Shown here piece by piece: positions 1 through 8,939 of a DNA stretch of 64,000 nucleotides; position 1 is the first letter of the stretch; each line of letters opens with the position of its first letter. The notes beneath the pieces are model-generated. The model did not search any database. It had not been told where the DNA came from and saw nothing but the letters and a program-made list of their open reading frames with translations. A program made the translations under genes and the position numbers. The DNA comes from Rhodovibrio sodomensis (lineage in GTDB: Bacteria; Pseudomonadota; Alphaproteobacteria; Kiloniellales; Rhodovibrionaceae): the NCBI RefSeq assembly GCF_016583645.1, contig NZ_NRRL01000021.1, positions 1 to 64,000 of the forward strand, read 5' to 3'.

Positions 1-193
1 AACGGTCATCGAGACGGGGTCGGGAAAACCAGCACGAAGGCGCTGCACGCTACAGTGCGAGTAAGCGTATTGGACCCGGTCCGCGTATCTCCATACAGGC
101 CCGCGGCGTGTAACGGCCGCATCGAGAGGCCGAAGACACGACTGCACCTGACCGCATGCCTACACCGGACCCGAGGAAAAAGGGCTTGCATCT
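1..193. other. Unexplained stretch upstream of truncated aapJ
   Basis: This should encode the N-terminal part of AapJ if the operon were intact, but none of the three forward frames shows AapJ-like sequence, and I recognise no gene, tRNA or insertion-sequence end here. The break in homology falls at about 195-210. It may be a rearrangement junction, the end of an unrecognised element, or an assembly join. Confidence 0.4.
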
Positions 194-682
194 GTGGGGG
201 CGTCCAGACACGCCTTCTTCTCCGGCCGCTGTCAGGTCTACACCACCGACAAGTCCGGGCTCGCCGCGATCAAGTCGGTCGATGCCCCGAACCCGGACGC
301 CTACAAGATCCTGCCCGAGACGATCTCCAAGGAGCCGCTGGGCCCGAGCGTGGCGCGCGGTGACGACGAGTGGTTCGCGGTCGCCAAGTGGGTCTTGAAC
401 GCGCTGGTGCAGGCCGAGGAGTCCGGTGTGACCAGCGCCAATGTCGACGACATGATGGACAGCGATAACCCGACCATCCAGCGCATGCTGGGCACCTCGG
501 GCGACATGGGCGAGAAGCTGGGCCTGGATTCCAAATGGGCCTATCGCGCCATCAAGATGGTCGGCAACTACGGCGAGATCTACGCCCGCAACGTCGGTCC
601 CGACACCCCGCTCGGCCTCGAGCGCGGCGTCAACGATCTGTGGACCCGCGGCGGTCTGATGTACGCCCCGCCGATCCGCTAA
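194..682 (+). pseudogene. aapJ: AapJ amino-acid binding protein, C-terminal fragment
   Basis: This is the C-terminal part of the periplasmic binding protein of the general L-amino acid ABC transporter. Visible family features are FFSGRCQVYTTD near the beginning, KEPLGPSVARGDDEWF, the NVDDM stretch, GNYGEIYARNVGPDTPL, and the usual ending GGLMYAPPIR. Only about 160 codons remain of roughly 340 expected. There is no signal peptide, and the possible GTG start at 194 has no good ribosome binding site. Without its first lobe the product cannot bind ligand normally. The downstream aapQMP genes are intact, so either another binding protein serves the permease or the 5' part was separated by a rearrangement or assembly error. 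Confidence 0.8.
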
Positions 683-695
683 CGCCGCGGCGGAT

Positions 696-720
696 GCCGC
701 CGGCCGCCGGTCACGGCGGC
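696..720 (+). other. GC-rich stem-loop between aapJ and aapQ
   Basis: GCCGCC at 696-701 can pair with GGCGGC at 715-720, and further GC-rich pairing is possible in between. Stem-loops between a binding-protein gene and its permease genes commonly stabilise the upstream mRNA or reduce downstream expression. No T-run follows, so this is not a clear terminator. Confidence 0.3.
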
Positions 721-869
721 GGTGCCGGCCACCCTGATGAACCATGCGTCGATCGACGCGCGGGGCAGGGCGGCCGGCCCGTGGCCGTTGCCCGGACGGC
801 CGGCGCGCCGCCGGTGTTTTCGATGACGCCGCTGCCGTCGTCCTTCTCGACACAAAGGTCCGGTTCACC

Positions 870-2078
870 ATGACCGATCAGGCCGAGCGACGTGCCGGCG
901 CGCGGTCCCAGCCGCCGCAGCAGGCGACGCCGATCTGGCGCGACCCGCGGACCCGCGCAATCATTTGGCAGGTGCTGATCCTGGGCGGCATCATCGCGCT
1001 CGCCGCCTATCTGGTCCACAACACCCTCGTCAATCTGGAAGCGCGGTCGATCCGGACCGGCTTCGGCTTCTTCGAGCAGGAAGCCGGCTTCGCCATTGGC
1101 GAAAGCACCTTCATCGATTACCGGGCGTCCGATTCCTACGGCAAAGCCTTCGCGGTGGGTCTGCTCAATACACTGCGCGTGTCGCTGATCGGCATTGTGC
1201 TGGCGACCTTGATCGGCGTGGTGATGGGCATCGCCCGATTGTCGTCGAACTGGCTGGTCGCCAAGCTGGCCTCGGTCTACGTCGAGGTGATGCGCAATAT
1301 CCCGCTGCTTTTGCAGCTGTTTTTCTGGTACGGCGCGATCTCGTTCCTGCTGCCGGCGGTCCGCGACGCGCTGAACCTGATGCCCGGTGTGTTCCTGTCC
1401 AAGGCGGGCCTGCAGTACGCGGTGCCGGTCGGCCATCCGGTGCATCCCTGGATGGGCCTGGCCTTCCTGGCGGGCATCGGCGGCTGCGTCCTGTACTACC
1501 GCTGGGCCAAGAAGCGCCAGGCGGAGACCGGCGTGGAGCCGCGCCTGGGACTGCCACTGACCGGGATCCTGGTCGGCCTGCCGGGGCTGGTCTGGCTGAT
1601 CGGCGGCGCGCCCGTGGCGATGAACGTGCCCGAGTTCGGCACCTTCAACTACCAGGGCGGGGCCAGCGTCACTCCCGAGTTCCTGGCCCTGCTGCTGGGC
1701 CTGACGTTCTACACCGCGGGCTTCCTCGCGGAGATCGTGCGCGCCGGCATCCTGGCGGTGCCGCACGGCCAGACCGAGGCGGCGAGCGCGATCGGGCTCA
1801 GGCGCGGCCAGGTGCTGCGCCTGGTCCTGCTGCCGCAGGCGCTGCGGATCATCGTGCCGCCGACGACCAGCCAGTACCTGAACCTGACCAAGAACTCGTC
1901 GCTGGCGGTGGCGATCGGCTATCCCGACCTGGTGTCGGTCGCGAACACCTCGCTCAATCAGACCGGCCAGGCGATCGAGTGCATTTCGATCATGATGGCC
2001 TGCTACCTGACGATCTCGCTCACCATCAGCTTCTTCATGAACTGGTACAACCGGCGCATCGCGCTGGTGGAGCGGTAG
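870..2078 (+). CDS. aapQ: General L-amino acid ABC transporter permease AapQ
   Basis: This is an inner-membrane permease of the polar amino acid uptake family, 402 residues. It has one membrane segment near residues 30-50 and a MetI-type transmembrane domain. The EAA loop (EAASAIGL followed by LLPQAL, from about residue 303) docks the ATPase. Between the first permease helices and the EAA region lies the large periplasmic insertion typical of AapQ. I chose the ATG at 870 because AAAGG stands just upstream and the protein then begins like other AapQ proteins; an in-frame extension to 744 is open but unlikely. aapM starts 4 bases after the stop, so the two are cotranscribed. Confidence 0.93.
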   Translation: MTDQAERRAGARSQPPQQATPIWRDPRTRAIIWQVLILGGIIALAAYLVHNTLVNLEARSIRTGFGFFEQEAGFAIGESTFIDYRASDSYGKAFAVGLLNTLRVSLIGIVLATLIGVVMGIARLSSNWLVAKLASVYVEVMRNIPLLLQLFFWYGAISFLLPAVRDALNLMPGVFLSKAGLQYAVPVGHPVHPWMGLAFLAGIGGCVLYYRWAKKRQAETGVEPRLGLPLTGILVGLPGLVWLIGGAPVAMNVPEFGTFNYQGGASVTPEFLALLLGLTFYTAGFLAEIVRAGILAVPHGQTEAASAIGLRRGQVLRLVLLPQALRIIVPPTTSQYLNLTKNSSLAVAIGYPDLVSVANTSLNQTGQAIECISIMMACYLTISLTISFFMNWYNRRIALVER

Positions 2079-2082
2079 CGCC

Positions 2083-3204
2083 ATGACCGATCCGACCACC
2101 GGCATGTCCAATCCGGAGCCGCAGGCCGCCCGCAAGCCGCCGGCCAGCAGCGTCGGCGTTCTCGGCTGGCTGCGCGGCAATCTGTTCAACGGCTGGTTCA
2201 ACTCGCTGCTGACGATCCTGGCGCTCTACCTGCTGTGGCAGGTGGTGCCGCCGTTGTTCAATTGGCTGTTCTTCGACGCGATCTGGGCCAACGTGCCGGC
2301 CGAGGTCTGCCGCGAGAACCGGGAGGGCGCCTGCTGGGCGTTCATTCGCGAGCGGTACCGGCTGATCCTGTTTGGGACCTATCCGTTCGACCAGCAGTGG
2401 CGGCCGCTGGTCGGCGTGCTGATGCTGCTGGCCGTGATCGGGTTCAGCTGCTTCCGCCGGTTCTGGCGGCCCTGGCTGGGCTTGGTCTGGCTGGGCGCGC
2501 TGGCGATCTACCTGACGCTGCTGGGCGGCGGCGTGTTCGGCCTGACGCCGGTGCGCAGCGACCTGTGGGGCGGCCTGCCGCTGACCCTGCTGCTGGCGGT
2601 GGTCGGGATCGTCGTCGCGTTCCCGCTGTCGCTGCTGCTGGCGCTCGGCCGGCGGGCGGAGAACATGCCGATCGTGAAGGCGATCTGTGTGGGCTACATC
2701 GAACTGATCCGTGGGGTGCCGCTGATCAGCCTGTTGTTCATGGCGTCCTTCATGCTGCCGCTGTTCATGCCCACCGGGGTCACCATCGACGCGCTGATCC
2801 GCGCGCAGGTGGCGATCATCGTGTTCGTCAGCTCGTACCTGTCGGAGGTCATCCGCGGCGGTCTGCAGGCCCTGCCGCGCGGCCAATACGAAGGCGCGCA
2901 GGCGATGGGCCTGACCTACTGGCAGATGCAGCGCAAGATCATCCTGCCGCAGGCGATCAAGATCTCGATTCCGCCGATCGTGAACACCTATCTCGGCATG
3001 TTCAAGGACACTTCGCTGGTCGCGATCGTCTCGCTGACGGATCTGCTGCTGGCGACCCGGCAGTCGTTCGCGGACCCGGAATGGCGGCAGTTCTTCGTCG
3101 AGGGCTACGTCTTCATCGCCTGCATCTACTGGTCGTTCTGCTTCTTCATGAGCAAATATTCCCAGCACCTCGAACGCGCCCTGTCGACCGGGCACAAAAC
3201 CTAA
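2083..3204 (+). CDS. aapM: General L-amino acid ABC transporter permease AapM
   Basis: This is the second permease subunit, 373 residues, and pairs with AapQ to form the membrane channel of the broad-range L-amino acid importer. It has an N-terminal membrane segment at about residues 35-55, a periplasmic loop, and a MetI domain over the C-terminal half. The EAA-type loop [11 protein letters not shown] begins near residue 269 and continues to ILPQAIK. The [15 protein letters not shown] stretch near the end is typical of polar amino acid permeases. It lies between aapQ (4 bases before) and aapP (47 bases after), the standard operon order. Confidence 0.94.
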   Translation: MTDPTTGMSNPEPQAARKPPASSVGVLGWLRGNLFNGWFNSLLTILALYLLWQVVPPLFNWLFFDAIWANVPAEVCRENREGACWAFIRERYRLILFGTYPFDQQWRPLVGVLMLLAVIGFSCFRRFWRPWLGLVWLGALAIYLTLLGGGVFGLTPVRSDLWGGLPLTLLLAVVGIVVAFPLSLLLALGRRAENMPIVKAICVGYIELIRGVPLISLLFMASFMLPLFMPTGVTIDALIRAQVAIIVFVSSYLSEVIRGGLQALPRGQYEGAQAMGLTYWQMQRKIILPQAIKISIPPIVNTYLGMFKDTSLVAIVSLTDLLLATRQSFADPEWRQFFVEGYVFIACIYWSFCFFMSKYSQHLERALSTGHKT

Positions 3205-3251
3205 CGCCCGAAATCCGCCGAGCCGGCCAGCTTTCAGGAAGGTCCGCCACC

Positions 3252-4061
3252 ATGAGCGACACCCAAGGCGTCACCGCCGAAGAGAAGCACTGCGAAGCCG
3301 CCCGCCGGATGCCGGCGCCGGACAACGAAGCGATCATCGAGATGGTCGACGTCAACAAGTGGTTCGGCCAGTTCCATGTGCTTAAGGACATCAACCTGGC
3401 GGTGAACCGCAAGGAGCGGATCGTCGTCTGCGGTCCCTCGGGCTCCGGCAAGTCCACGCTGATCCGCTGCGTCAACCGGCTGGAGGAGCATCAGGCCGGC
3501 CGGATCGTCGTCGACGGGGTTGAACTCACCAACGACATCAAAAAGATCGAGCAGATCCGCCGCGAGGTCGGCATGGTGTTCCAGCACTTCAACCTGTTCC
3601 CGCACCTGAGCGTGCTGGAGAACCTGACGCTCGGCCCGATCTGGGTGAAAAAGCAGCCCAAGGCCGACGCCGAGGCGACCGCGATGCGCTATCTGGAGCG
3701 GGTCAAGATCCCGGAGCAGGCCAACAAGTACCCGGGCCAGCTGTCCGGCGGTCAGCAGCAACGCGTGGCGATCGCCCGCTCGCTGTGCATGAACCCGAAA
3801 GTGATGCTGTTCGACGAGCCGACCAGCGCGCTCGACCCCGAGATGATCAAGGAAGTGCTCGACGTCATGATCGAGCTGGCGGAGACCGGCATGACCATGG
3901 TCGTGGTGACCCACGAGATGGGCTTCGCCCGCACCGTCGCCGACCGGGTGATCTTCATGGACGGCGGCGAGGTGATCGAACAGAACCACCCGGAAGAGTT
4001 CTTCCACAACCCGGAGTCGGAGCGCACGAAGGCGTTCCTGAGCCAGATCCTGAAGCACTGA
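3252..4061 (+). CDS. aapP: General L-amino acid ABC transporter ATPase AapP
   Basis: This is the cytoplasmic ATPase of the Aap importer, 269 residues. Walker A is GPSGSGKST (61-69), the Q-loop lies in VFQHFNLF, the ABC signature is LSGGQQQR (164-171), Walker B is VMLFDEP (184-190), and the switch histidine is in VVTHEMGF. Length and motifs match the polar amino acid ATPase family. The ATG at 3252 follows GGAAGG at a usual distance; the frame is open much further upstream only because it shadows aapM. It is the last gene of the aap run, and a palindromic repeat follows. Confidence 0.95.
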   Translation: MSDTQGVTAEEKHCEAARRMPAPDNEAIIEMVDVNKWFGQFHVLKDINLAVNRKERIVVCGPSGSGKSTLIRCVNRLEEHQAGRIVVDGVELTNDIKKIEQIRREVGMVFQHFNLFPHLSVLENLTLGPIWVKKQPKADAEATAMRYLERVKIPEQANKYPGQLSGGQQQRVAIARSLCMNPKVMLFDEPTSALDPEMIKEVLDVMIELAETGMTMVVVTHEMGFARTVADRVIFMDGGEVIEQNHPEEFFHNPESERTKAFLSQILKH

Positions 4062-4143
4062 AGGTAAGGGCCGTAGGACCGCGTGGGCCTGGACGCTGTC
4101 CTGAACGGGAGACGTTTGCGCACGGGCATGAGCAGCCGTGCGG

Positions 4144-4258
4144 CGTGCTTCGACACGCCGGCCAGCGGCCGGCTACTCAGCATGAAGCGGTTTATATCTA
4201 TCTGAAAAACCTAACTCTTCATCCTGAGTAGGACACCGAAGGTGGCCGTGTCGAAGGA
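4144..4258. repeat. Dispersed palindromic intergenic repeat, copy 1
   Basis: The unit runs from CGTGCTTCGACAC through CTCAGCATGA, then a TTTATATCTATCTGA centre, TCATCCTGAG and finally GTGTCGAAG. The two ends are inverted copies of one another. Related copies lie at 34233-34353 and 39281-39396, always between genes. Here it separates aapP from a convergent acetyltransferase gene. Confidence 0.75.
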
Positions 4259-4294
4259 CCTCACACGGGCGCCCGGTTAGATGTACAAAAGTCT

Positions 4295-5308
4295 CTAAAC
4301 CGGGGGGATCAGCCCGGTCATGCGTGGGTCGTCGATGCGCTTCTGGACCCGTTCGACCGGCTGGAAGCCGAAGCGCTGGTACAGCGTCAGCGCCTTCGGG
4401 TGGTCCAGGTTGCAGGTGTTGACCGTCACCTTTTCGGGCGCATGCGACCAGGCGATGTCGAGCGCCGCGCCCAGCAGGTAGCGGCCCAGCCCCTGGCCCA
4501 GGTACTCCGGCACCACGCCCAGGTAGGCGAGGTCGACCGCGCGGTCGTAGCGCCGGTCGATCTCCGCCATGCCCGCGGGCGTGCCGTTGCAGTACAGCAC
4601 GTAGACTTCGACGTCCGGATTGGCGATCACCCGGGCCAGCGCGGCGTCGTCCAGGGCGCGCCGCTCCCACCACAGCCAGTCGCGGCCGATCTCGTTGTAC
4701 AGGAAGCGGTAGAACGGCACCGTCGGCGGCTCGCTGCGCATCAGCGCGACGCGCTTGCCGGCCGGCGCGCCCGGCGCGCTCTCCGCCGGCGGCTGGGTCA
4801 TCTCCAGATAGGTGATGGTGACGTCGAGCTTGCCCTCGGCGTCGGGCTGGACGTAATCCTCCGGCGGCGCGCCGGGGCTGGCCAGCCAGCGGCCCCAGAC
4901 GCCGACGTCCTGCACCTCGTAGCCGAGCGCCTGATAGAACCCCTGGGCGGCCTGGTTGCTGCCGCGCAGCATCAACTGGGCCTTCGGGATCTGCTTTTCG
5001 GCCAGCCAGATCTCCGCCGCCCGGACCAGCTGGCGGGCGAAGCCCTGACCGCGATGGTTGGGATGCACGCTCAGGTAATACATCCAGCCGCGCCGGCCAT
5101 CATGGCCCAGCCCGACCGAGGCGACGATCCGCCCGTTCACGCGCCCGACCAGCAGGTGGGCGTTGCCGGCTTCCAGAAAGCGCGAAACGTCGGTGGCGGG
5201 ATCGTTGTACCAGCGGGTGAGCTCGCAGCTCTCCCACAGCGCGATCACCGCGTCGCGGTCGGCCGGCTCGGCCGCCTGGATGCGGAAGGCGTCGTCACCG
5301 TCGGTCAA
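4295..5308 (-). CDS. Tandem GNAT-domain N-acetyltransferase (YpeA-like plus second GNAT)
   Basis: This 337-residue protein contains two GNAT folds in one chain. The first (about residues 5-165) resembles YpeA, with LWESCELTRWYNDP near the start and the acetyl-CoA loop VHPNHRGQGFA. The second (about 190-335) has its own loop VVPEYLGQGLG and the usual NPKAL-type end (LDHPKALTLYQRFGF). A proline- and alanine-rich linker joins them. The substrate cannot be told from sequence: YpeA-type domains are uncharacterised, and the second resembles small-molecule acetyltransferases. It is convergent with aapP and lies about 70 bases downstream of the sulfurtransferase gene on the same strand. Confidence 0.85.
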   Translation of the reverse strand: MTDGDDAFRIQAAEPADRDAVIALWESCELTRWYNDPATDVSRFLEAGNAHLLVGRVNGRIVASVGLGHDGRRGWMYYLSVHPNHRGQGFARQLVRAAEIWLAEKQIPKAQLMLRGSNQAAQGFYQALGYEVQDVGVWGRWLASPGAPPEDYVQPDAEGKLDVTITYLEMTQPPAESAPGAPAGKRVALMRSEPPTVPFYRFLYNEIGRDWLWWERRALDDAALARVIANPDVEVYVLYCNGTPAGMAEIDRRYDRAVDLAYLGVVPEYLGQGLGRYLLGAALDIAWSHAPEKVTVNTCNLDHPKALTLYQRFGFQPVERVQKRIDDPRMTGLIPPV

Positions 5309-5377
5309 GTCGGGCGTGTCCTCGGTCGTGGGACGTGGGACGTCGGGGGTCGGCCGGCGTGCGCACGCGACGGCGCC

Positions 5378-6244
5378 TCAGCCGCGGCCGGTCTCGACCG
5401 GCATGTCGAGCTCCGCCCGGCCCCAGTCGGACCAGGAGCCGTCGTAGAGCGCGATATCGCGGTAGCCGGCGACGTGCAGCGCCAGGCTGAGGACGGCCGC
5501 CGTAACGCCGGAGCCGCAGGAGGTCACCACCGGACGCTTGGGGTCGATCCCGGCGTCCGCGAGCAGGCGCTGCAGCTCCTCCGGGCCTTTCAGCGTCTGC
5601 GTCTCCGGGTTCAGCAGCTGGCTGAACGGCAGGTTGATCGACCCTGGGATGTGCCCGGCGCGCAGGCCCTCGCGCGGCTCGGCGACCTCGCCGGCGAACC
5701 GCTCGGGCGCGCGCACGTCGACGATCTGCTCCTTCTGCCGGCCGACCTCGCGGCTGACCTGGTCGCGGTCGCGCAGCAGGGTGTTGTCGAAGCGCGCGGT
5801 GAAGTGGCGCTCCTCGCCGGCGCGGCCCTTGCCGTCCTCGACCGGCTTGCCCTCCGCGAGCCACTTCGGCAGACCGCCGTCCAGCACCGCGACGTCGGTA
5901 TGGCCCATCGCCCGGAACATCCACCAGACGCGCGGGGCGGAGAAGATGCCGCGCTGGTCGTAGACGACGATCCGGCTGCCGTCGCCCAGGCCCAGCCTGC
6001 GCACCTTGGCGGAGAACTTCTCGGGCGGCGGCATCATATGCGGCAGTTCGCTGGCGCTGTCGGCGATCTCGTCGATGTCGAAGAAAACCGCGCCCGGGAT
6101 GTGCTGCTTCTCGAACTCCGCGCGCGCATCGATTCCTTCGCTCGGCAGGTAGTAGCTCGCGTCGACGATCCGCACGTCGGGCGCGCGCAGATGCTCGTGC
6201 AGCCAGTCGGTGCTGGCGAGGGCGTCGGGATTGGTGCGCGTCAT
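5378..6244 (-). CDS. sseA: 3-mercaptopyruvate/thiosulfate sulfurtransferase
   Basis: This is a two-domain rhodanese of 288 residues that transfers sulfur from mercaptopyruvate or thiosulfate to an acceptor. The N-terminal inactive rhodanese domain includes IVDASYYLP, HIPGAVFFDID and VYDQRG. The C-terminal catalytic domain has VDVRAPERF, HIPGSINLPF and the active-site loop SCGSGVTA with the nucleophile at about Cys243. CGSGVTA matches mercaptopyruvate-type enzymes. I place the start at the ATG giving MTRTNPDAL; the frame stays open far upstream as a shadow of cysK. With alaX and the cysteine synthase gene upstream on the same strand it suggests a cysteine/sulfur cluster. Confidence 0.9.
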   Translation of the reverse strand: MTRTNPDALASTDWLHEHLRAPDVRIVDASYYLPSEGIDARAEFEKQHIPGAVFFDIDEIADSASELPHMMPPPEKFSAKVRRLGLGDGSRIVVYDQRGIFSAPRVWWMFRAMGHTDVAVLDGGLPKWLAEGKPVEDGKGRAGEERHFTARFDNTLLRDRDQVSREVGRQKEQIVDVRAPERFAGEVAEPREGLRAGHIPGSINLPFSQLLNPETQTLKGPEELQRLLADAGIDPKRPVVTSCGSGVTAAVLSLALHVAGYRDIALYDGSWSDWGRAELDMPVETGRG

Positions 6245-6306
6245 TCCGGGTCCTTCGTCTCCTGTGCTCTGGTGGCCGCGGTCCCGTAGGCGCGCGGCGC
6301 AAGCGT

Positions 6307-7014
6307 TCAGTCTGCCAGGTGCAGGTTGATCCGGCGGTTCTGCTTGCCCTTGCTCTCGACCTTGCCGACCCGCACGGCGCCGATCTCGCGGGTGTTGGCG
6401 ACGTGCGTGCCGCCGCACGGCTGGTAGTCGACGTCGCCGATCCGGATGGTGCGAACCTGGCCGCCGTCCATCGGCGGTTTGACCGACATGGTGCGCACCA
6501 GCTGCGGACTGGCCGCCAGATCCGCGCTGGAGATCCAATCGGCGGTGACCTCGTGCCCGCCCTGGATCAGCGCGTTCAGCTCCCGCTCCAGGGCGTCCTT
6601 GTCGACGCTTTCGCCCGCCAGCGCGAAGTCGAGGCGGCTTTTCTCCGCGCCGATCTGCCCGCCCGTGACCGGCCCGTCGACCAGGCTGCACAGCAGGTGC
6701 AGGGCGGTGTGCATGCGCATTAGCCGGTGGCGCCGGTCCCAGTCCAGCTCGGCCGTCACCGTGTCGCCGGGCCGGGGCAGGGCGGCGCCGTCGGCGGGGA
6801 TCAAGAGGCACCCCCGGCCGTCCTCGCTCTTGCGGGTATCGGCGATCGCCGTCTCGCCGCCGGACCAGCGCAGCCGGCCGGTGTCGCCCGGCTGGCCGCC
6901 GCCCATCGGATAGAACACGCTGCGGCTGAGGCGGATGCCAGCCTCGGCGTCGGCCGAGACGACCTCGGCCGCGCAACTGCGGGCGTAGGCGTCGTCGCGA
7001 AAGGCGAGTTCCAT
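6307..7014 (-). CDS. Alanyl-tRNA editing protein AlaX
   Basis: This is a free-standing editing domain of 235 residues that hydrolyses mischarged Ser-tRNA(Ala) or Gly-tRNA(Ala). The zinc-binding motifs of the AlaRS editing domain are both present: HTALH at about residue 101 and CGGTH near residue 205. FYPMGGGQPGD near the start matches the longer AlaX forms that keep the glycine-rich element. Its start codon lies 9 bases after the stop of the upstream cysteine synthase gene, so they are probably translated from one mRNA. The pairing with sulfur genes may simply be positional. Confidence 0.9.
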   Translation of the reverse strand: MELAFRDDAYARSCAAEVVSADAEAGIRLSRSVFYPMGGGQPGDTGRLRWSGGETAIADTRKSEDGRGCLLIPADGAALPRPGDTVTAELDWDRRHRLMRMHTALHLLCSLVDGPVTGGQIGAEKSRLDFALAGESVDKDALERELNALIQGGHEVTADWISSADLAASPQLVRTMSVKPPMDGGQVRTIRIGDVDYQPCGGTHVANTREIGAVRVGKVESKGKQNRRINLHLAD

Positions 7015-7023
7015 GATGGCTCC

Positions 7024-8028
7024 CTAGTTCTCCAGCCAGTCGGGGACCGGCAGGCCCTTCTCGCGCAGGAACGCCGGGTTCCACAGTTTGGAGACGTAGC
7101 GCGTCCCCCAGTCGCACAGGATGGTGACGACCGTGTGCCCGGGGCCGAGCTCCTTGGCCAGCCGCTTGGCGCCGGCGACGTTGACCCCGCTGGAGGCGCC
7201 CATCACGAAGCCTTCGTGGCGAAGCAGATCGAAGGTGACGGGCACGCTCTCCTCGTCCGGGATCTGGAACGGGAAGTCGATCTCGAGCTCTTCCAGGTTG
7301 CCGGTGATCCGGCCCTGGCCGATGCCCTCGGAGATCGACGAGCCTTCCGCCTTCAGTTCGCCGTTGGCGTAGTAGTTGTAGAGCGCCGCGCCCGGCGGAT
7401 CGGCGAGCCCGATCCTGACCTGCGGGTTGCGTTCCTTGAGCGCCATCGCCACCCCGGCCAGCGTGCCGCCGGTGCCGACCGCGCAGATGAAGCCGTCGAC
7501 CTTGCCGCCGGTCTGCTGCCAGATCTCCGGACCGGTGGTTTCGTAGTGGCCGCGCCGGTTGGCCTGGTTGTCGAACTGGCGGGCCCAGATCGCGCCGTTC
7601 GGCTCGCTCTGGTTCAATTCCTCCGCGAGCCGGCCGGAGACGTGGACGTAGTTGTTCGGATCCTTGTAGGGGACCGCCGGGACCTCCTTCAGTTCCGCGC
7701 CGCACAGCCGGAGCATGTCCTTCTTCTCCTGGCTCTGCGTCTCCGGGATCACGATCACCGTGCGGTAGCCGCGCGCGTTGCCGACCAAGGCCAGGCCGAT
7801 ACCGGTGTTGCCGGCGGTGCCCTCGACGATCACCCCGCCGGGCTTCAGCGCGCCGCCGGCCTCGGCGTCCTGGATGATCGCCAGCGCCGCGCGGTCCTTG
7901 ACCGAGCCGCCGGGGTTCAGGAACTCGGCCTTGGCGAGAATTTCGCAGCCGGTCTCCTCGGAAGCCTGGCGCAGGCGCACCAGGGGCGTGTTGCCGATGG
8001 TCCCCACGAAGCCGTCTCGAACGTCCAT
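7024..8028 (-). CDS. Cysteine synthase A-type PLP enzyme
   Basis: This 334-residue fold-type II PLP enzyme probably condenses O-acetylserine and sulfide to cysteine. The N-terminus TIGNTPLVRL is standard. The lysine that binds PLP is in NPGGSVKDR, the substrate loop is EGTAGNTGIG, and the phosphate-binding loop is GTGGTLAG. It is somewhat longer than E. coli CysK (about 323) and carries an insertion around PNNYVHVSGRLAEELN and a C-terminal WNPAFL tail typical of an alphaproteobacterial cysteine synthase A subgroup. Because that subgroup is less studied I leave the gene symbol open. It is the first gene of the cysK-alaX-sseA run. Confidence 0.88.
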   Translation of the reverse strand: MDVRDGFVGTIGNTPLVRLRQASEETGCEILAKAEFLNPGGSVKDRAALAIIQDAEAGGALKPGGVIVEGTAGNTGIGLALVGNARGYRTVIVIPETQSQEKKDMLRLCGAELKEVPAVPYKDPNNYVHVSGRLAEELNQSEPNGAIWARQFDNQANRRGHYETTGPEIWQQTGGKVDGFICAVGTGGTLAGVAMALKERNPQVRIGLADPPGAALYNYYANGELKAEGSSISEGIGQGRITGNLEELEIDFPFQIPDEESVPVTFDLLRHEGFVMGASSGVNVAGAKRLAKELGPGHTVVTILCDWGTRYVSKLWNPAFLREKGLPVPDWLEN

Positions 8029-8125
8029 CAGGTCGATCCGTTTTAGCCGTTTGGCGGAAGGCGGGTGGCGAGACTAGGGCGGCCCATGTGCCCAAGCAAG
8101 AGCCGGGATGGCCTGCCCGCGCGGG

Positions 8126-8794
8126 CTAACCTGGCCCCGGCGCGGGTTCGCGCAAGCGCGCCCGGTTGAGCGCCAGCCAGGTCAATCCGATCACCGTGGG
8201 CGCGTTGTCCGCCGGGCCTTGCCCAAGCTGGGCGAACGCGGCGTCGAACGGCATCGCCCGGGCGCGGATGTCCTCGTTCTCGTGGGCGAGCCCGTGCACC
8301 CCGCCCGCGCCGGTCGCGTCGATCAGGCCGCAGTAAAGGCGGATCGTCTCGCTGCTGCCGCCGGGCGTGGCGAGGTAGTGGGAGATCGGGATCAGTTCCC
8401 GGACGTGCAGACCCGCCTCCTCTTCGGATTCCCGGTGGGCGACCGCCTCGGGCGCTTCGTCGGGTTCGATCATCCCGGCGATCACCTCGACCTGCCAGGG
8501 CGGCATGCCGCCGGCGAGCGCGCCGGGACGGAACTGCTCGATCAGCACGACCTCGTCGCGTACCGGGTCGTAGGGCAGCACGGCGACGGCGTGCCCGCGT
8601 TCGAACAGCTCGCGCGTCATCGCCTCCGACCAGCCGCCGGCGTGGGTGCGGTGGCGCAGGGTGTAGCGGTCGATCCGGAAGAAGCCCTGGAACGGCGTCT
8701 CGGCGTTCAGGATTTCCACGCTGTCGGGCACATCGGCGTTGGTCAGCGGTGCATTGATCGCCCGGCGCGTGGCGCGCGGCTGGTCGGCGGTCAT
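8126..8794 (-). CDS. NUDIX hydrolase, ADP-ribose pyrophosphatase type
   Basis: This 222-residue protein probably cleaves ADP-ribose to AMP and ribose-5-phosphate. The NUDIX box G-x5-E-x7-RE-x2-EE-x-G is complete (it begins GMIEPDE and ends RESEEEAGL, around residues 123-145). The preceding VLIEQFRPGAL and the later TPGGSSETIRLYCG stretch match the NudF group. It is followed on the same strand by nothing obvious for 98 bases and preceded at 145 bases by a paralogue (8940-9572), suggesting local gene duplication. Confidence 0.9.
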   Translation of the reverse strand: MTADQPRATRRAINAPLTNADVPDSVEILNAETPFQGFFRIDRYTLRHRTHAGGWSEAMTRELFERGHAVAVLPYDPVRDEVVLIEQFRPGALAGGMPPWQVEVIAGMIEPDEAPEAVAHRESEEEAGLHVRELIPISHYLATPGGSSETIRLYCGLIDATGAGGVHGLAHENEDIRARAMPFDAAFAQLGQGPADNAPTVIGLTWLALNRARLREPAPGPG

Positions 8795-8939
8795 GGGCGG
8801 TATCCGGGGTATCTTAACGGTTGGCGAACGGTCGCGACGACCAACCTAGGTCATGGCCGGGCACAGGTGAAAGCGTCCGGCGGTGACAGCCGACGGTCCC
8901 AATCCGGCTCGGGCCCGTTCGAGGTCGCCCAGCCTGCCT

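Noticed and set aside
1..193. Group II intron or insertion-sequence end interrupting aapJ
   Set aside because: I found no domain V/VI-like hairpin, terminal inverted repeat or target duplication in this stretch, so no element can be named.
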